Assembly: GCF_034044635.1 (NCBI RefSeq)
Contig: NZ_JAXCLX010000001.1
Location: 1,612,001-1,676,000 of the forward strand
Reading direction: 5' to 3'
DNA length: 64,000 bases
Origin: Dongia rigui
GTDB taxonomy: Bacteria; Pseudomonadota; Alphaproteobacteria; Dongiales; Dongiaceae
Within the stretch, counting starts at the first letter, position 1, and each line of letters begins with the position of its first letter. The translations under genes and the position numbers were made by a program. This document shows, piece by piece, positions 46,957-57,410 of the stretch. The notes under the pieces were generated by a model, which worked only from the letters and a program-made list of their open reading frames with translations, was not told the origin of the DNA and did no database searches.

Positions 46957-48641
46957 GAAAGATTCTGGTCATCGGCGGCGCCGGCACCTTCGGCGCGCGC
47001 GTGGTGCGCCTGCTGGCTGCGCGCGATGACTGCCACATCCTTGTCGGCGGGCGTAACCCGGCGCGCGCCGCAGCCTTGCTGACAGAACTGGGGGACAAGG
47101 CCCGCTTCCAGCCTTTTGATCGCGTGAAGGACGTCGCCGCCCAGCTTGGCGTGATCCAGCCCTGGCTGGTGATCGATGCGGCCGGCCCCTTCCAATTCGA
47201 CGATGTGCAACCCTATGCGGTGCCCCGGGCCTGCATCGCCCGTGGCATTCACTATGTTGATCTGGCCGACAGCCGCCGCTTTGTGGCCGACATCGGGGCG
47301 CTGAAGGATGCCGCGCGCGATGCAGAGGTTACCGTCATCAGCGGGGCCAGCAGCGTGCCGGGGCTGAGCATGGCGGTCGTGGCGGAACTGGCACGGGAGC
47401 TTGAGACCATCGACGCCATTGATATCGCGCTTTCCGCCAGCAACCGGGCGACGGCAGGACCCAATGTGACACAGGCGATCCTCAGCTATGTCGGCAAGCC
47501 GATCGGCTTGCAGAAAAGCGGCACCTGGCGGCAAGGCTATGGCTGGCAGGAACTGGTGCGAAAATCGTTCGAGGTCACGGGCCGAACCAGCATCCAAAAT
47601 CGCTGGGTGGGATTGTGCGACGTGCCGGATCTGGACCTGCTGCCCCGCCGTTATCCCACACTTGCCAACGTGACCTTTCGCGCCGGTGCCGAACTGGCTA
47701 TCCAGAATCTGGCATTGTGGCTGCTGAGCTTTGCCGTGCGCTGGCGCCTTATTCGTGATTTGAGCGCGCTCAGTCCGTTCCTCACACGGCTGCAGCGGCT
47801 TTTCCGCCGGCTCGGCACCGACCGGTCGGCGATGTCGGTCACTGTTATCGGACGCGATAAGACCGGCACGGCGAGGCAAGCCATCTGGACACTGATCGCC
47901 GAGGGTGGCCATGGCCCCTGGGTCCCGAGCTTTGCCGCGGTGATCGCCGCAGGGAAGTTGCTGCGGGGCGACATGCCGGCCGGCGCCTTTACCGCAAGCG
48001 ATGTACTGCAACTCGCCGATTTCACCGATCTTCCGCAGCGCTTCCATCTTTTCACCGAGACGCGGCACGGCGTGCTGCCGGAGCCTTTATATGCACAGGT
48101 GATGGGTGCAGCCTTTGCAGCGATGCCGCCCGAGGTGCAGGCGATGCACAGCCACCCGGCGTCGACGCAAGTGGTCGGGCGGGGCAGCGTCAGCCGCGGC
48201 AATCATCCGCTGGCACGCTTGGTTGGATACCTGTTCCGCTTCCCGCCGGTCCGATCGGATATCCCCGTCGCCGTTACCTTCGATATCCGTCCCGGTGCCG
48301 AGAGTTGGCGACGGGATTTCGGCGGTCATCGTTTTGGCAGCCGCCTGTCGTCGCGCATCAAGGACGGGCGGCCCATCCTCACCGAGACCTTCTGGCCCTT
48401 CACCTTCGATTTCGACCTCGATGGCGCGGCAGATGGACTCGACATGCATATCCGCGGCTGGCGCTTAATCGGATTGCCGCTGCCCCGAAGCCTCGCCCCG
48501 GTCGTGCGGGCGCAGGAGCGCGTGGCAGAGGGGCGTTTCACCTTCGACGTCGAGATTGCCCTGCCCTGGGGTCCGCTGGTCGTGCGGTATCGGGGATTTT
48601 TACTGCCGCTACAGGCTACATCAAATGCCGCAGACATTTAG
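46953..48641 (+). CDS. Saccharopine dehydrogenase-like NAD(P) domain fused to DUF4166
   Basis: 562 residues. The N-terminal Rossmann domain (RKILVIGGAGTFGARVVRLLAARDDCHILVGGRNPARA) is of the saccharopine dehydrogenase type, and residues from about 400 to the end (FRFPPVRSDIPVAVTFDIRPGAESWRRDFGGHRFGS...) form a DUF4166 domain. The combination is known, but no reaction is established. ATG at 46953 overlaps the DCC stop by four bases. Confidence 0.85.
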   Translation: MRKILVIGGAGTFGARVVRLLAARDDCHILVGGRNPARAAALLTELGDKARFQPFDRVKDVAAQLGVIQPWLVIDAAGPFQFDDVQPYAVPRACIARGIHYVDLADSRRFVADIGALKDAARDAEVTVISGASSVPGLSMAVVAELARELETIDAIDIALSASNRATAGPNVTQAILSYVGKPIGLQKSGTWRQGYGWQELVRKSFEVTGRTSIQNRWVGLCDVPDLDLLPRRYPTLANVTFRAGAELAIQNLALWLLSFAVRWRLIRDLSALSPFLTRLQRLFRRLGTDRSAMSVTVIGRDKTGTARQAIWTLIAEGGHGPWVPSFAAVIAAGKLLRGDMPAGAFTASDVLQLADFTDLPQRFHLFTETRHGVLPEPLYAQVMGAAFAAMPPEVQAMHSHPASTQVVGRGSVSRGNHPLARLVGYLFRFPPVRSDIPVAVTFDIRPGAESWRRDFGGHRFGSRLSSRIKDGRPILTETFWPFTFDFDLDGAADGLDMHIRGWRLIGLPLPRSLAPVVRAQERVAEGRFTFDVEIALPWGPLVVRYRGFLLPLQATSNAADI

Positions 48642-48650
48642 CGCGAAAGC

Positions 48651-48712
48651 CTTATAACTCATTGATATAAAATACGAATTTTGATTCACGATTAGATTTC
48701 GTTAAGACTTGC
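48651..48712. promoter_or_regulatory. AT-rich upstream region of the large RTX gene
   Basis: A markedly AT-rich stretch in otherwise GC-rich DNA, with TATAAA near 48666 and TTGATT near 48681. It is the probable promoter region of the RTX gene, and a binding site for a nucleoid protein is possible. No -35/-10 pair with good spacing could be fixed. Confidence 0.4.
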
Positions 48713-48785
48713 AGGCGCATTTTCTTGTCATGACGCAGTGCAACCGGATGGGCCGGTCGCCTGCCCCAGACAGGGAAAAGCGCTC

Positions 48786-51056
48786 ATGGCTGTCCGCTAT
48801 ATCTCGCCCACCGGTTCCGGTCTCATGGACGGGTCTTCCCCGGAAAATGCCGGCACGCTCACCAGCCTGTCGAAATTCATCGGCCAGGCGGGTCCGGATG
48901 GCGAGGTGCGGCTCATCGCCGATCAGGGCAGCTACAACCCCACGGGGCAGATCTCGATCACGACCGGCGGCACGGACGGCCACCCGGTCACGATTCGCGG
49001 CGTCGACAGCGCCGGCAATGCGATGGATGCCGATATCAGCGGCACGCGGCCGGAGAACTGGTCGACGGGCCAAAGCGAGGGTTCGGAACTGTTCCGCCTG
49101 CTGGGCGGCGCCAACAATCTCCATTTCCAGGATCTCGACATCAGCAATGTCGGCAACGGCGCCTTCCGCATCGGCGCCGATATTTCCAACCTGACCATCG
49201 ATCATGTCGATGCCACCAACGTCTATCGCTTCGTTGATACGCTGGTTTCGGGTACCAACACGTCGGCCAGCGTCAGCGGTCTCACCATTAGCGATGTCGA
49301 TATCGCCGGCTATTCCAAGAATGCGATCCATATCGGCTATAACAGCCACGACATCCTGATTGAGGGCGTCACAGCCGACGGCAATGTCGCCACCACCGAC
49401 CCCTATATTTCCGGCGTGCTGATCGAAGGCACGGCCCATGACATCATCCTGCGCGATGTCGAGGTGTCGAACAGCAAGGCGGTGGGTGCCGCCAACAGCT
49501 ATTGGAACGGCGACGGCTTCACGACGGAGGGCAACACCTACAACATTCGCTTCGAGAATACGGTGGCACGCGGCAATACCGATGCCGGCTATGATCTGAA
49601 ATCAAGCGACACGGTGCTGGTGAATGCGGTCGCGGAAGAGAACAACCGCTCGTTCCGCCTGTGGAGCGACTCGATTACCTTGCAGGACAGCATCAGCCTC
49701 AACCCGACCCACGCCGGCGGCAATGCGGGGACGGCCCATGTCTGGCTGGGCGCCGGCGCCACCGCGACGCTGGAAAACTTCCACTTCAGCGACGGCCTCA
49801 CCCCGCAAACCTTGTTCGACCTCTCCAAGGGCGGCGCCACGTTGACGCTGGTCGACACCACCATTCCGACCGGTTATGAAAACCTGATCTGGCTGCTCAA
49901 CGGCTCGGTCATCGAGCAGGTCGTCACCCCCAGCAACGCAGCACCCACCGGCATTACCTTGAGCGGTGGTGTGGTAGATGAGAATGCGGCGGCCGGCACG
50001 GTGGTGGCGACGCTCACGGCGATCGATCCGGATGCCGCCGACACCCATACCTTCACCTTGAGCGGCGCCCATGCCGATTATTTCGAGATCGTCGGCAACG
50101 AAATCCATGTGAAGGCCGGTGCATCGCTCGATTTCGAGACCACCACTCATCACGACCTCACCATCACCACCACCGATAACGGTGGCCTCGCCCACAGCGA
50201 AACCTTCACCATCTCGGTCCGCGACATGATCGAAGGCGGCAACGGCACCGCCGGCAACGATCTGATGAAGGGCACCACCGGCGCCGACACGCTGAAAGGC
50301 TTTGCCGGCGACGACACCTATACCGTCGACAACAAGGGCGATGTGGTGACGGAAACGGTCGATTCCGGCATCGACACGGTGAAGACCAGCCTCACCAGCT
50401 ATACCCTCACTTCGCATGTCGAGAACCTGACCTATACCGGCACCAGCGGCTTCACCGGTGCCGGCAATTCGCTGGCCAACACCATCACGGGTGGCACCGG
50501 CGCCGACAGCCTGCATGGCTGGGATGGCAATGATGTCCTCAATGGCGGTGCCGGCAACGACACGCTCTATGGCGACAATCTCTGTGACACGCTCTATGGC
50601 GGCACCGGCAACGACAAGCTTTATGGCGGCGTCAGCAGCGACCAGCTCAATGGCGGTGATGGCAACGACTACCTCTATGGCGAGGATGGCAACGACACCA
50701 TCAGCGGCGGCAAAGGCACGGATATCATGTATGGCGGTGCGGGGAATGACAGCTTCGTCTTCGACCAGACGCCCTCCGCCGCCAATGCCGACTTCATCCG
50801 CGATTTCTCGGTGCCCGGTGACACGATCCGCCTCGATCACGCGGTCTTCGACACGCTGGCCATCGGCAAGCTGTCGGCAGCGAATTTCGGCAGCTGGAGC
50901 GGCACCGCCACGGCCGATACGCATGTTCTTTACGACAAGGCGACCGGTAACCTCTATTACGACGCCACGGGTGGCGCCCATGACGACGCCCAATTGGTGG
51001 CGACGCTCTCCAACATGCCGCAGGAACTCAGCGCGGACGACGTTTTCGTGTTCTGA
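48786..51056 (+). CDS. Large secreted protein: right-handed beta-helix, cadherin-like domain, RTX repeats
   Basis: 756 residues without signal peptide. Residues about 20-380 form a right-handed parallel beta-helix (repeated N-[ILV]-x-[ILV]-x-[DN] turns such as [35 protein letters not shown]). A cadherin-like domain follows ([20 protein letters not shown]..., about 386-480), then RTX nonapeptides ([26 protein letters not shown], about 575-660) and a serralysin-type C-terminal cap. Likely exported by type I secretion and Ca2+-folded; a polysaccharide-binding or lyase/epimerase role is possible, but no catalytic residues are identifiable. A GTG 48 bases upstream is rejected. Confidence 0.88.
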   Translation: MAVRYISPTGSGLMDGSSPENAGTLTSLSKFIGQAGPDGEVRLIADQGSYNPTGQISITTGGTDGHPVTIRGVDSAGNAMDADISGTRPENWSTGQSEGSELFRLLGGANNLHFQDLDISNVGNGAFRIGADISNLTIDHVDATNVYRFVDTLVSGTNTSASVSGLTISDVDIAGYSKNAIHIGYNSHDILIEGVTADGNVATTDPYISGVLIEGTAHDIILRDVEVSNSKAVGAANSYWNGDGFTTEGNTYNIRFENTVARGNTDAGYDLKSSDTVLVNAVAEENNRSFRLWSDSITLQDSISLNPTHAGGNAGTAHVWLGAGATATLENFHFSDGLTPQTLFDLSKGGATLTLVDTTIPTGYENLIWLLNGSVIEQVVTPSNAAPTGITLSGGVVDENAAAGTVVATLTAIDPDAADTHTFTLSGAHADYFEIVGNEIHVKAGASLDFETTTHHDLTITTTDNGGLAHSETFTISVRDMIEGGNGTAGNDLMKGTTGADTLKGFAGDDTYTVDNKGDVVTETVDSGIDTVKTSLTSYTLTSHVENLTYTGTSGFTGAGNSLANTITGGTGADSLHGWDGNDVLNGGAGNDTLYGDNLCDTLYGGTGNDKLYGGVSSDQLNGGDGNDYLYGEDGNDTISGGKGTDIMYGGAGNDSFVFDQTPSAANADFIRDFSVPGDTIRLDHAVFDTLAIGKLSAANFGSWSGTATADTHVLYDKATGNLYYDATGGAHDDAQLVATLSNMPQELSADDVFVF

Positions 51057-51076
51057 CGGCGCGAGACTTTAGAGCG

Positions 51077-51113
51077 GGCGGGGGCGGCTTGGGGCCGTCC
51101 CCGCCTTGAATTT
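51077..51113 (+). terminator. Terminator after the large RTX gene
   Basis: A 12-bp G/C stem (51077-51088 with 51094-51105, one G-U pair, TTGGG loop), followed by the weak T-rich TTGAATTT. Confidence 0.65.
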
Positions 51114-51148
51114 CTCCACTGCAAACAGTAAATACTATGGCTTACTGT
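51106..51148 (+). promoter_or_regulatory. Possible promoter and inverted repeat upstream of coaBC
   Basis: TTGAAT (51106-51111), 17 bases, TAAATA (51129-51134) is a fair promoter match. The overlapping perfect inverted repeat ACAGTAA-N9-TTACTGT (51126-51148) covers the -10 and start region, so it could be an operator for coaBC-dut. Confidence 0.45.
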
Positions 51149-51176
51149 GGAATAACCTTGCAGTGGATTTGGGGCC

Positions 51177-52385
51177 GTGGGCGCCGGAAAACGGGTTCTT
51201 CTCATCATCGCGGGCGGGATCGCCGCCTATAAGGCGCTGGATGTCATCCGGCGTGGGCGCGAGCGTGGGCTCGATTTCCGTGTCATCCTGACCAGGGGTG
51301 GGGCCGAATTCGTAACGCCGCTCTCGGTCGCCTCGCTCGCTGGCTCCAAGGCCTATACCGAGCTTTTCTCCCTCACCGACGAAGCCGAGATGGGCCATAT
51401 CCGCCTGGTGCGGGAGGCCGATCTGGTGCTGGTGGCGCCGGCCACGGCCGACCTCATCGCCAAGATGGCCCACGGCCTTGCCGACGACCTTGCCTCGACC
51501 GCGCTCCTTGCCAATGACCGGCCAGTCCTGATTGCCCCTTCCATGAATGCGGTGATGTGGCTGAACCCGGCGGTGCAGGCCAATGTCGCGACCCTGCGGG
51601 CGCGCGGCGTTGCCACCGTCGGCCCAGGTGCTGGCGATCTCGCCTGCGGCGAAGTGGGCGACGGGCGCTTGGCCGAGCCGCTCGACATCGTCAACGCCGC
51701 CTTGCGCATCTTAAGCGATGGGCCGCTCAAAGGGCTGAAAGCGCTGGTCACATCCGGACCTACCTACGAAGCGATTGACCCCGTGCGCTTCATCGGCAAC
51801 CGCTCCTCCGGCAAGCAGGGCCATGCCATTGCGTTGGCGCTCGCCGCCGCCGGTGCCGAGGTGACGCTGGTGGCGGGGCCTACGGCCTTGGCCGACCCGA
51901 CGGGGTGCAAGACGGTCCGCATTGAAAGTGCTGCCGAGATGCTGGCCGCCGTGCAGAAAGCCCTGCCGGCCGACATCTTCGTCGCTGCCGCGGCGGTGGC
52001 CGATTGGCGCCCCGCCGCCGAGGCCGCGCAAAAGATGAAGAAGCGCGACGGTGGCGAACCACCCCGCATCGACCTTGCCACCAATCCGGACATCCTGGCG
52101 ACGATCGCAGCGCCCGGACCAAAGCGGCCGAGACTCGTCATCGGCTTTGCCGCCGAAACGGAGAAGGTCGTGGAATACGCGACCGCCAAGCGCCAGAAGA
52201 AGAACAGCGACTGGATTCTCGCCAATGATGTCTCGGCCGAGACCGGAACCTTCGGCGGCAGCGACAACAAGGTCCATCTCATCACCGCCGATGGCGCCGA
52301 AGAATGGCCGCGCCTGGCCAAGACCGATCTCGCCCAGCGCCTGGTGGCGCGCATTGCGGCAACCCTGAAGGACAAGAGCAAATGA
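51177..52385 (+). CDS. coaBC: Bifunctional phosphopantothenoylcysteine decarboxylase / phosphopantothenate-cysteine ligase
   Basis: 402 residues. The N-terminal FMN-dependent CoaC domain ([25 protein letters not shown]) is followed by the CoaB ligase ([43 protein letters not shown]). Two steps of coenzyme A synthesis. GTG start at 51177. The stop overlaps dut (ATGA). In many alphaproteobacteria this pair follows ubiB directly; here 6.3 kb intervene. Confidence 0.95.
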   Translation: MGAGKRVLLIIAGGIAAYKALDVIRRGRERGLDFRVILTRGGAEFVTPLSVASLAGSKAYTELFSLTDEAEMGHIRLVREADLVLVAPATADLIAKMAHGLADDLASTALLANDRPVLIAPSMNAVMWLNPAVQANVATLRARGVATVGPGAGDLACGEVGDGRLAEPLDIVNAALRILSDGPLKGLKALVTSGPTYEAIDPVRFIGNRSSGKQGHAIALALAAAGAEVTLVAGPTALADPTGCKTVRIESAAEMLAAVQKALPADIFVAAAAVADWRPAAEAAQKMKKRDGGEPPRIDLATNPDILATIAAPGPKRPRLVIGFAAETEKVVEYATAKRQKKNSDWILANDVSAETGTFGGSDNKVHLITADGAEEWPRLAKTDLAQRLVARIAATLKDKSK

Positions 52386-52846
52386 GCGCCGTGCGCGTTG
52401 CCGTGACCCGCTTGCCGCATGGCGCCGATCTGCCGCTGCCGGCCTATGCGACCGACCAGGCAGCCGGCCTCGATCTGGTTGCAGCCCTTGCGGCTCCGGT
52501 CACGCTGCAGCCCCTGGGCCGCGCGCTGATTCCAACTGGCATCAGCATCGCCTTGCCCGCGGGTTATGAAGCGCAGGTGCGTCCCCGTTCGGGCCTTGCC
52601 TTGAAACAGGGCGTCACCGTGCTCAATGCGCCAGGCACGATCGATGCCGATTACCGCGGCGAGATCGGCGTCATCCTGGTCAATCTGTCGGACACGCCCG
52701 TAACCCTGCAGCGCGGCGACCGCATCGCGCAGCTGCTGCTGGCGCGGGTGGAGCGGCTTGCCTGGGACGAGGTCGCGGCTTTGCCAACAACATCGCGCGG
52801 TGCCGGCGGCTTCGGCTCGACGGGTGTTGCCGCGAAGGGTTCATAA
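52382..52846 (+). CDS. dut: Deoxyuridine 5'-triphosphate nucleotidohydrolase
   Basis: 154-residue trimeric dUTPase. All five motifs are visible: [47 protein letters not shown] and [11 protein letters not shown]. It removes dUTP and provides dUMP for thymidylate synthesis. ATG overlaps the coaBC stop. Confidence 0.96.
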   Translation: MSAVRVAVTRLPHGADLPLPAYATDQAAGLDLVAALAAPVTLQPLGRALIPTGISIALPAGYEAQVRPRSGLALKQGVTVLNAPGTIDADYRGEIGVILVNLSDTPVTLQRGDRIAQLLLARVERLAWDEVAALPTTSRGAGGFGSTGVAAKGS

Positions 52847-52879
52847 CAGAGACGTTCAAACAGAGACGGGGAAGCTTTC

Positions 52880-53335
52880 GTGCTCCATCCATCCAAGCGA
52901 TTGCTGTTCGCCATCGAGGCCGTGCTCGACATCGCCTATTACGGTGGCTCGCAGCCGGTGCAATCGGGCGATATCTCGACGCGCCAGGGGATCCCGCGGC
53001 GCTATCTGGAACAGGTGCTGCAGCATCTGGTGCGCTCCGGCATCCTGGCCGGCCATCGCGGCCCCAAAGGCGGCTATCTGCTGGCGCGCGAGAAGCGCCG
53101 CATCAATCTGGGCGAGATCGTGCGCGCCGTGCGGCAGTTCGAAGGTTCGCCCGACCCTGTGCAGACGGCCTCGGGTTCGCGCGTGGCGCTGGAGATCGTG
53201 CGACCGGTCTGGCGCGAACTGCAGCAGGAAATGCTCTCCAAGCTCGATGACGTGACGCTGGAAGATCTCTGCCAGAAGGCGCAGGCCGCCGGCATCCAGA
53301 CCGACGCGCTGCAGCGTCTCGATTTCAGCATCTGA
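52880..53335 (+). CDS. Rrf2-family transcriptional regulator
   Basis: 151 residues. A winged HTH typical of Rrf2 (YYGGSQPVQSGDISTRQGIPRRYLEQVLQHLVRSGILAGHRGPKGGYLLARE). The three cysteines that hold the Fe-S cluster in IscR are absent (only Cys131), so it is more like CymR, the cysteine-metabolism repressor. It directly precedes cysteine synthase and probably regulates it. GTG start at 52880 with GGGGAAG upstream. Confidence 0.87.
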   Translation: MLHPSKRLLFAIEAVLDIAYYGGSQPVQSGDISTRQGIPRRYLEQVLQHLVRSGILAGHRGPKGGYLLAREKRRINLGEIVRAVRQFEGSPDPVQTASGSRVALEIVRPVWRELQQEMLSKLDDVTLEDLCQKAQAAGIQTDALQRLDFSI

Positions 53336-53343
53336 TACCCAAC

Positions 53344-53380
53344 AAACGGCCACCCAATAAACGGCCACCCAATAACGGCC
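53344..53380. repeat. 15-bp tandem repeat upstream of cysK
   Basis: AAACGGCCACCCAAT occurs twice in tandem (53344-53358, 53359-53373), with a partial third copy (53374-53380). It lies 9-45 bases after the Rrf2 gene, ending 40 bases before cysK. Confidence 0.75.
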
Positions 53381-53420
53381 CGGCAAACGGGCTCTCGACT
53401 GCTAGACAAGGACAAGACCC

Positions 53421-54377
<957 letters not shown>

Positions 54378-54381
54378 GGAA

Positions 54382-54532
54382 GCCCCCTCTCCCTAACCCT
54401 CCCCCACGTTGGGGGGAGGGGACTAGAGCCTACCTGTCCTAGACGCCGCAACGAACTCGGTGAGCTCCCTCCCCCCGCCCGCCGACGAATGTCGGCATTC
54501 GCCGACGGTGGGGGAGGGTCGGGGAGAGGGGG
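54382..54532. repeat. C/G-tract inverted repeat (family C)
   Basis: CCCCCTCTCCCTAACCCTCC...TTGGGGGGAGGGGAC and CCGCCGACGAATGTCGGCAT...GGGGGAGGGTCGGGGAGAGG arms, about 150 bases. Near-identical in plan to 41423-41572. Confidence 0.75.
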
Positions 54533-54553
54533 CGTTAGAAAGACGAGACGCTT

Positions 54554-55315
54554 ATGGACGAACTCACCGACCGCCAGCTGGAACGCTACGCCCGCAACGT
54601 CATCCTCGATGAAGTGGGTGAAGAAGGGCAGTTGAAGCTGCTCGCTGCCAAGGTGCTGGTGGTCGGCGCCGGGGGCCTGGGTGCGCCGCTGCTGCTCTAT
54701 CTGGCGGCGGCCGGCATCGGCACCATCGGCGTCATCGACAACGACACGGTCGACGTCACCAATCTGCAGCGCCAGGTCATTCATGACGATGCCTCTGTCG
54801 ACCAGGCGAAGGTCGAAAGTGCCGCGCGGCGGCTCCGCGCCCTCAATCCCGATATCGTCATTGAGCCCATCGCCGCGCGCCTCAACGCCGATAACGCCGA
54901 AGCCATTATCGCGCGCTTCGATCTGGTGGCCGATGGCAGCGACAATTTCACCACGCGCTATCTCTTGAACGATCTCTGCTACCTGCTGAAGAAGCCGCTG
55001 GTCTCGGCGGCACTCCTGCGCTTCGAGGCACAGATATCGACCTTCAAGGCGCATCTCGGGGAACCCCACCCCTGCTATCGCTGCCTCTTCCCCGAACAGC
55101 CGCCGGAAGACCTCATTCCCCGCTGCGAGACGGCCGGCATCCTTGGCCCCGTCGCAGGGGTCATGGGGTCATTGCAGGCAACGGAAGTGCTGAAGGAGAT
55201 CTTGGGCATCGGCGACACCCTGTCCGGTCGCCTCGTGCTATTCGATGCGCTTTCGATGGCCTTCCGCGAGGTGAGGTTCAAGCGCGACCCGCACTGCCCG
55301 ACCTGCGGGCATTGA
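54554..55315 (+). CDS. MoeB/ThiF/HesA-type adenylyltransferase
   Basis: 253 residues. RYARNVILDEVGEEGQLKLLAAKVLVVGAGGLGAPLLLYLAAAG is the E1-like ATP-binding start, DNFTTRYLLNDLC the Mg site. Zinc cysteines lie in CYRCLF and CPTCGH; catalytic-loop Cys is in RCETAGILGPVAG. It adenylates the C-terminal Gly of a ubiquitin-like sulfur carrier (MoaD or ThiS). No rhodanese domain is present. The cysK neighbour fits a sulfur-transfer role. Confidence 0.92.
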   Translation: MDELTDRQLERYARNVILDEVGEEGQLKLLAAKVLVVGAGGLGAPLLLYLAAAGIGTIGVIDNDTVDVTNLQRQVIHDDASVDQAKVESAARRLRALNPDIVIEPIAARLNADNAEAIIARFDLVADGSDNFTTRYLLNDLCYLLKKPLVSAALLRFEAQISTFKAHLGEPHPCYRCLFPEQPPEDLIPRCETAGILGPVAGVMGSLQATEVLKEILGIGDTLSGRLVLFDALSMAFREVRFKRDPHCPTCGH

Positions 55316-55723
55316 TCACAACCCTTCCTTCTTCCGCTGCGCTTCGATAAAGGCGCGCCCCCGCGCGCTCAGCTTCTTCAGCGTCGGCGCATTGTCGTCG
55401 AGAACGCGCCACACAGGTGTCAACTTCGCCACCGGCACGCCCCGTTCGTGATCTTCAATGGCTGCCTCGGCGCAGGTGCGCAAGTGATAGCCGGTATAGA
55501 CGGGGCAGCAGCCATCGGCCTTGTGGCGCTTGGCAAGTGCCGCGCGCATCTCGGCATTGCCAATCGAGCGCCCCGTCGGCACGGCGCGGATAAAATCGTC
55601 GATGAGCCGGACGGAAGGGAGCAGCATGCGCCCACCCTTCTCGACCCCGGCACGGGTGACGTCCATAACCTTCACCTGATGCGGCGCCGGATCGGTCCGC
55701 TTGTCGTTCCAGCTTTTCGCCAT
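55316..55723 (-). CDS. Conserved hypothetical protein, possible MGMT-like fold
   Basis: 135 residues. Begins MAKSWNDKRTDPAPHQVKVMDVTRAGVEKGGRMLLPS. A helical region (SVRLIDDFIRAVPTGRSIGNAEMRAALAKRHKADGCCPVYTGYHLRTCAEAAIEDH) has the spacing of the winged-helix part of alkyltransferase-like proteins, with CCP in a PCHR-like position, but no firm assignment is possible. ATG at 55723 has GGAAGGG upstream; an ATG 15 bases earlier is an alternative. Its stop directly abuts the moeB-like stop (convergent). Confidence 0.7.
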   Translation of the reverse strand: MAKSWNDKRTDPAPHQVKVMDVTRAGVEKGGRMLLPSVRLIDDFIRAVPTGRSIGNAEMRAALAKRHKADGCCPVYTGYHLRTCAEAAIEDHERGVPVAKLTPVWRVLDDNAPTLKKLSARGRAFIEAQRKKEGL

Positions 55724-55922
55724 CCCTAACCCTTCCATCCGTTGCTGCTCAGAATAGCGCCAGGACGATTGATAAATCTTGCGAAGATTGAAGCGGTACG
55801 CCAGGGAATTGGAAACGATGGTGCGTCAATCGCGACCCGCAGTCCACAACCTCCAGCATGCGAGACGGATTGAAGGTGCCGCCCGGCCCATGAGTCGAGC
55901 GGCACCCCAGAAGTTCAGCCGT

Positions 55923-57410
55923 TTATTTGAACTGGAAGCCGTTATTGCTCTCGTCGGCTTCCTTGATCCGGTTGGGGCTGTCGACCTGGATCGCGATCTG
56001 TTCGGCTGAGCTGATCGTCGTGCCAAGCTGCGCCATCACGACTTGCGACTGGCCGGGTTCCACCGCCGGCACCAGCGTACCGCGGATGATCGTCTGCCCG
56101 TTCTTTAAGCTGGTCGCTTTCAGATTGGTCGGCGTCGACGGGCCGGTACCGACATTGGTGACTTTGACAAAGACCTTGCTGAGGAGATTGCCGGCCGGCT
56201 GCACGTCCTCGACCACCAGATCGGCGAGATCGGGTTTGGGTGCGAGATCGCCCACCGTCTCCGCCACGCATTTCACCGAATAGTCGGCGATGTTGGAGAG
56301 CTTTTTGTGTGGTGACAGCACCTCCAGCTGGAAATAGCCCTGTTTGAGGTTCGGGTCAGTCGGCGCCACCAAGCCGAAGGCGCCGCCCTGGGCCTTGGGC
56401 GCCTTGAAGCCGAGATCGGTGGGTTTCCCTTGAGCATCGATGCTGATGACATGATCGAGGAATTTCACCTCCGGCTTGGTGAAGTTGACCTGGAACTCCT
56501 GTGAGTGGTGGCCCAGTTCGTTCACAAAGCGATAGCGCACGACACCCTTGCCAGTGGCCTCGATGGTCGGATTGAGATGCAGCTTGGCCGGGCAGCTCGC
56601 TTCATAAGCCTTGGGCGTGATGGCAAGGGCTGCCTGGCTCACCTGGAAACCCAGGGCGATGTCGTCGCTACCGGTCGGGACCCGTGTCGGATCGCCAGCA
56701 ACATCGCGGGTTGCTTCATGCTGGCAGATGACCGCGATGTTGTACCAGGTCTCCTGCGACTGTTTCCATTCGCGCGAGGCCGTTCCCATCTCCGTCACGT
56801 CGTGGGTGTCGTTCTTGTGCCCGACCCGGGCCACATAGCGGAAGGACGTCGGCAGGATCGTCTGGCGATCCTGGCCGAATATTTCGTCGTGGCTGAGCCC
56901 CTGTTGTGCCAGATCCTGACGGAGGTTGCGGCAGGCATTCCGCGCCCGCGTGCCGAGGCTGTTATTGCCGACGGCGGCCGTCCACCAGCCATCCATGTCG
57001 ATCTTCTTCTTGGGTGCGTGCGCAACCGGGCTTGCAAAGTTGGCGGGGTCGAACTCGTTCAGCGCCCCGCAACAGGAACCGGTCTGCCCGCCAGATTCGA
57101 TCGGGGCGATACCGATGACGATGTAGGATTCCTTGATCCGCCATTTGTCCTTGCTGACCTCGGTACGGAGGTGAAACGGCAAATTGAGACTCCCGGGCTT
57201 GGCGAAGGCGTAATCGTTCTTGTCGGGCACGACGATGATGCCGTTCTGCGTGCCCAATGCTGCCGCCTGCTCATCGAGGGCGGGGCCGATCTTCGGATCG
57301 GACAGTGATTCCGAGGTCGGCGTATAGATGTCCGCCAAAGCCGCCGCACCGGCGGTAAAGAAGAAGAGAGCTGTGGTGGCGGTACGCGCAAGAAGTCGAT
57401 ACTTCAACAT
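55923..57410 (-). CDS. Secreted protein with C-terminal CARDB domain
   Basis: 495 residues. Sec signal peptide MLKYRLLARTATTALFFFTAGAAALA, cleaved before Asp27. A central region of about 360 residues has no family I recognise. Residues 391-495 (PDLADLVVEDVQPAGNLLSKVFVKVTNVGTGPS...RIKEADESNNGFQF) form a CARDB Ig-like domain, often found in adhesins and surface proteins. ATG at 57410 has AGGAGG six bases upstream. Divergent from RTX protein 3; surface or periplasmic location. Confidence 0.8.
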   Translation of the reverse strand: MLKYRLLARTATTALFFFTAGAAALADIYTPTSESLSDPKIGPALDEQAAALGTQNGIIVVPDKNDYAFAKPGSLNLPFHLRTEVSKDKWRIKESYIVIGIAPIESGGQTGSCCGALNEFDPANFASPVAHAPKKKIDMDGWWTAAVGNNSLGTRARNACRNLRQDLAQQGLSHDEIFGQDRQTILPTSFRYVARVGHKNDTHDVTEMGTASREWKQSQETWYNIAVICQHEATRDVAGDPTRVPTGSDDIALGFQVSQAALAITPKAYEASCPAKLHLNPTIEATGKGVVRYRFVNELGHHSQEFQVNFTKPEVKFLDHVISIDAQGKPTDLGFKAPKAQGGAFGLVAPTDPNLKQGYFQLEVLSPHKKLSNIADYSVKCVAETVGDLAPKPDLADLVVEDVQPAGNLLSKVFVKVTNVGTGPSTPTNLKATSLKNGQTIIRGTLVPAVEPGQSQVVMAQLGTTISSAEQIAIQVDSPNRIKEADESNNGFQFK

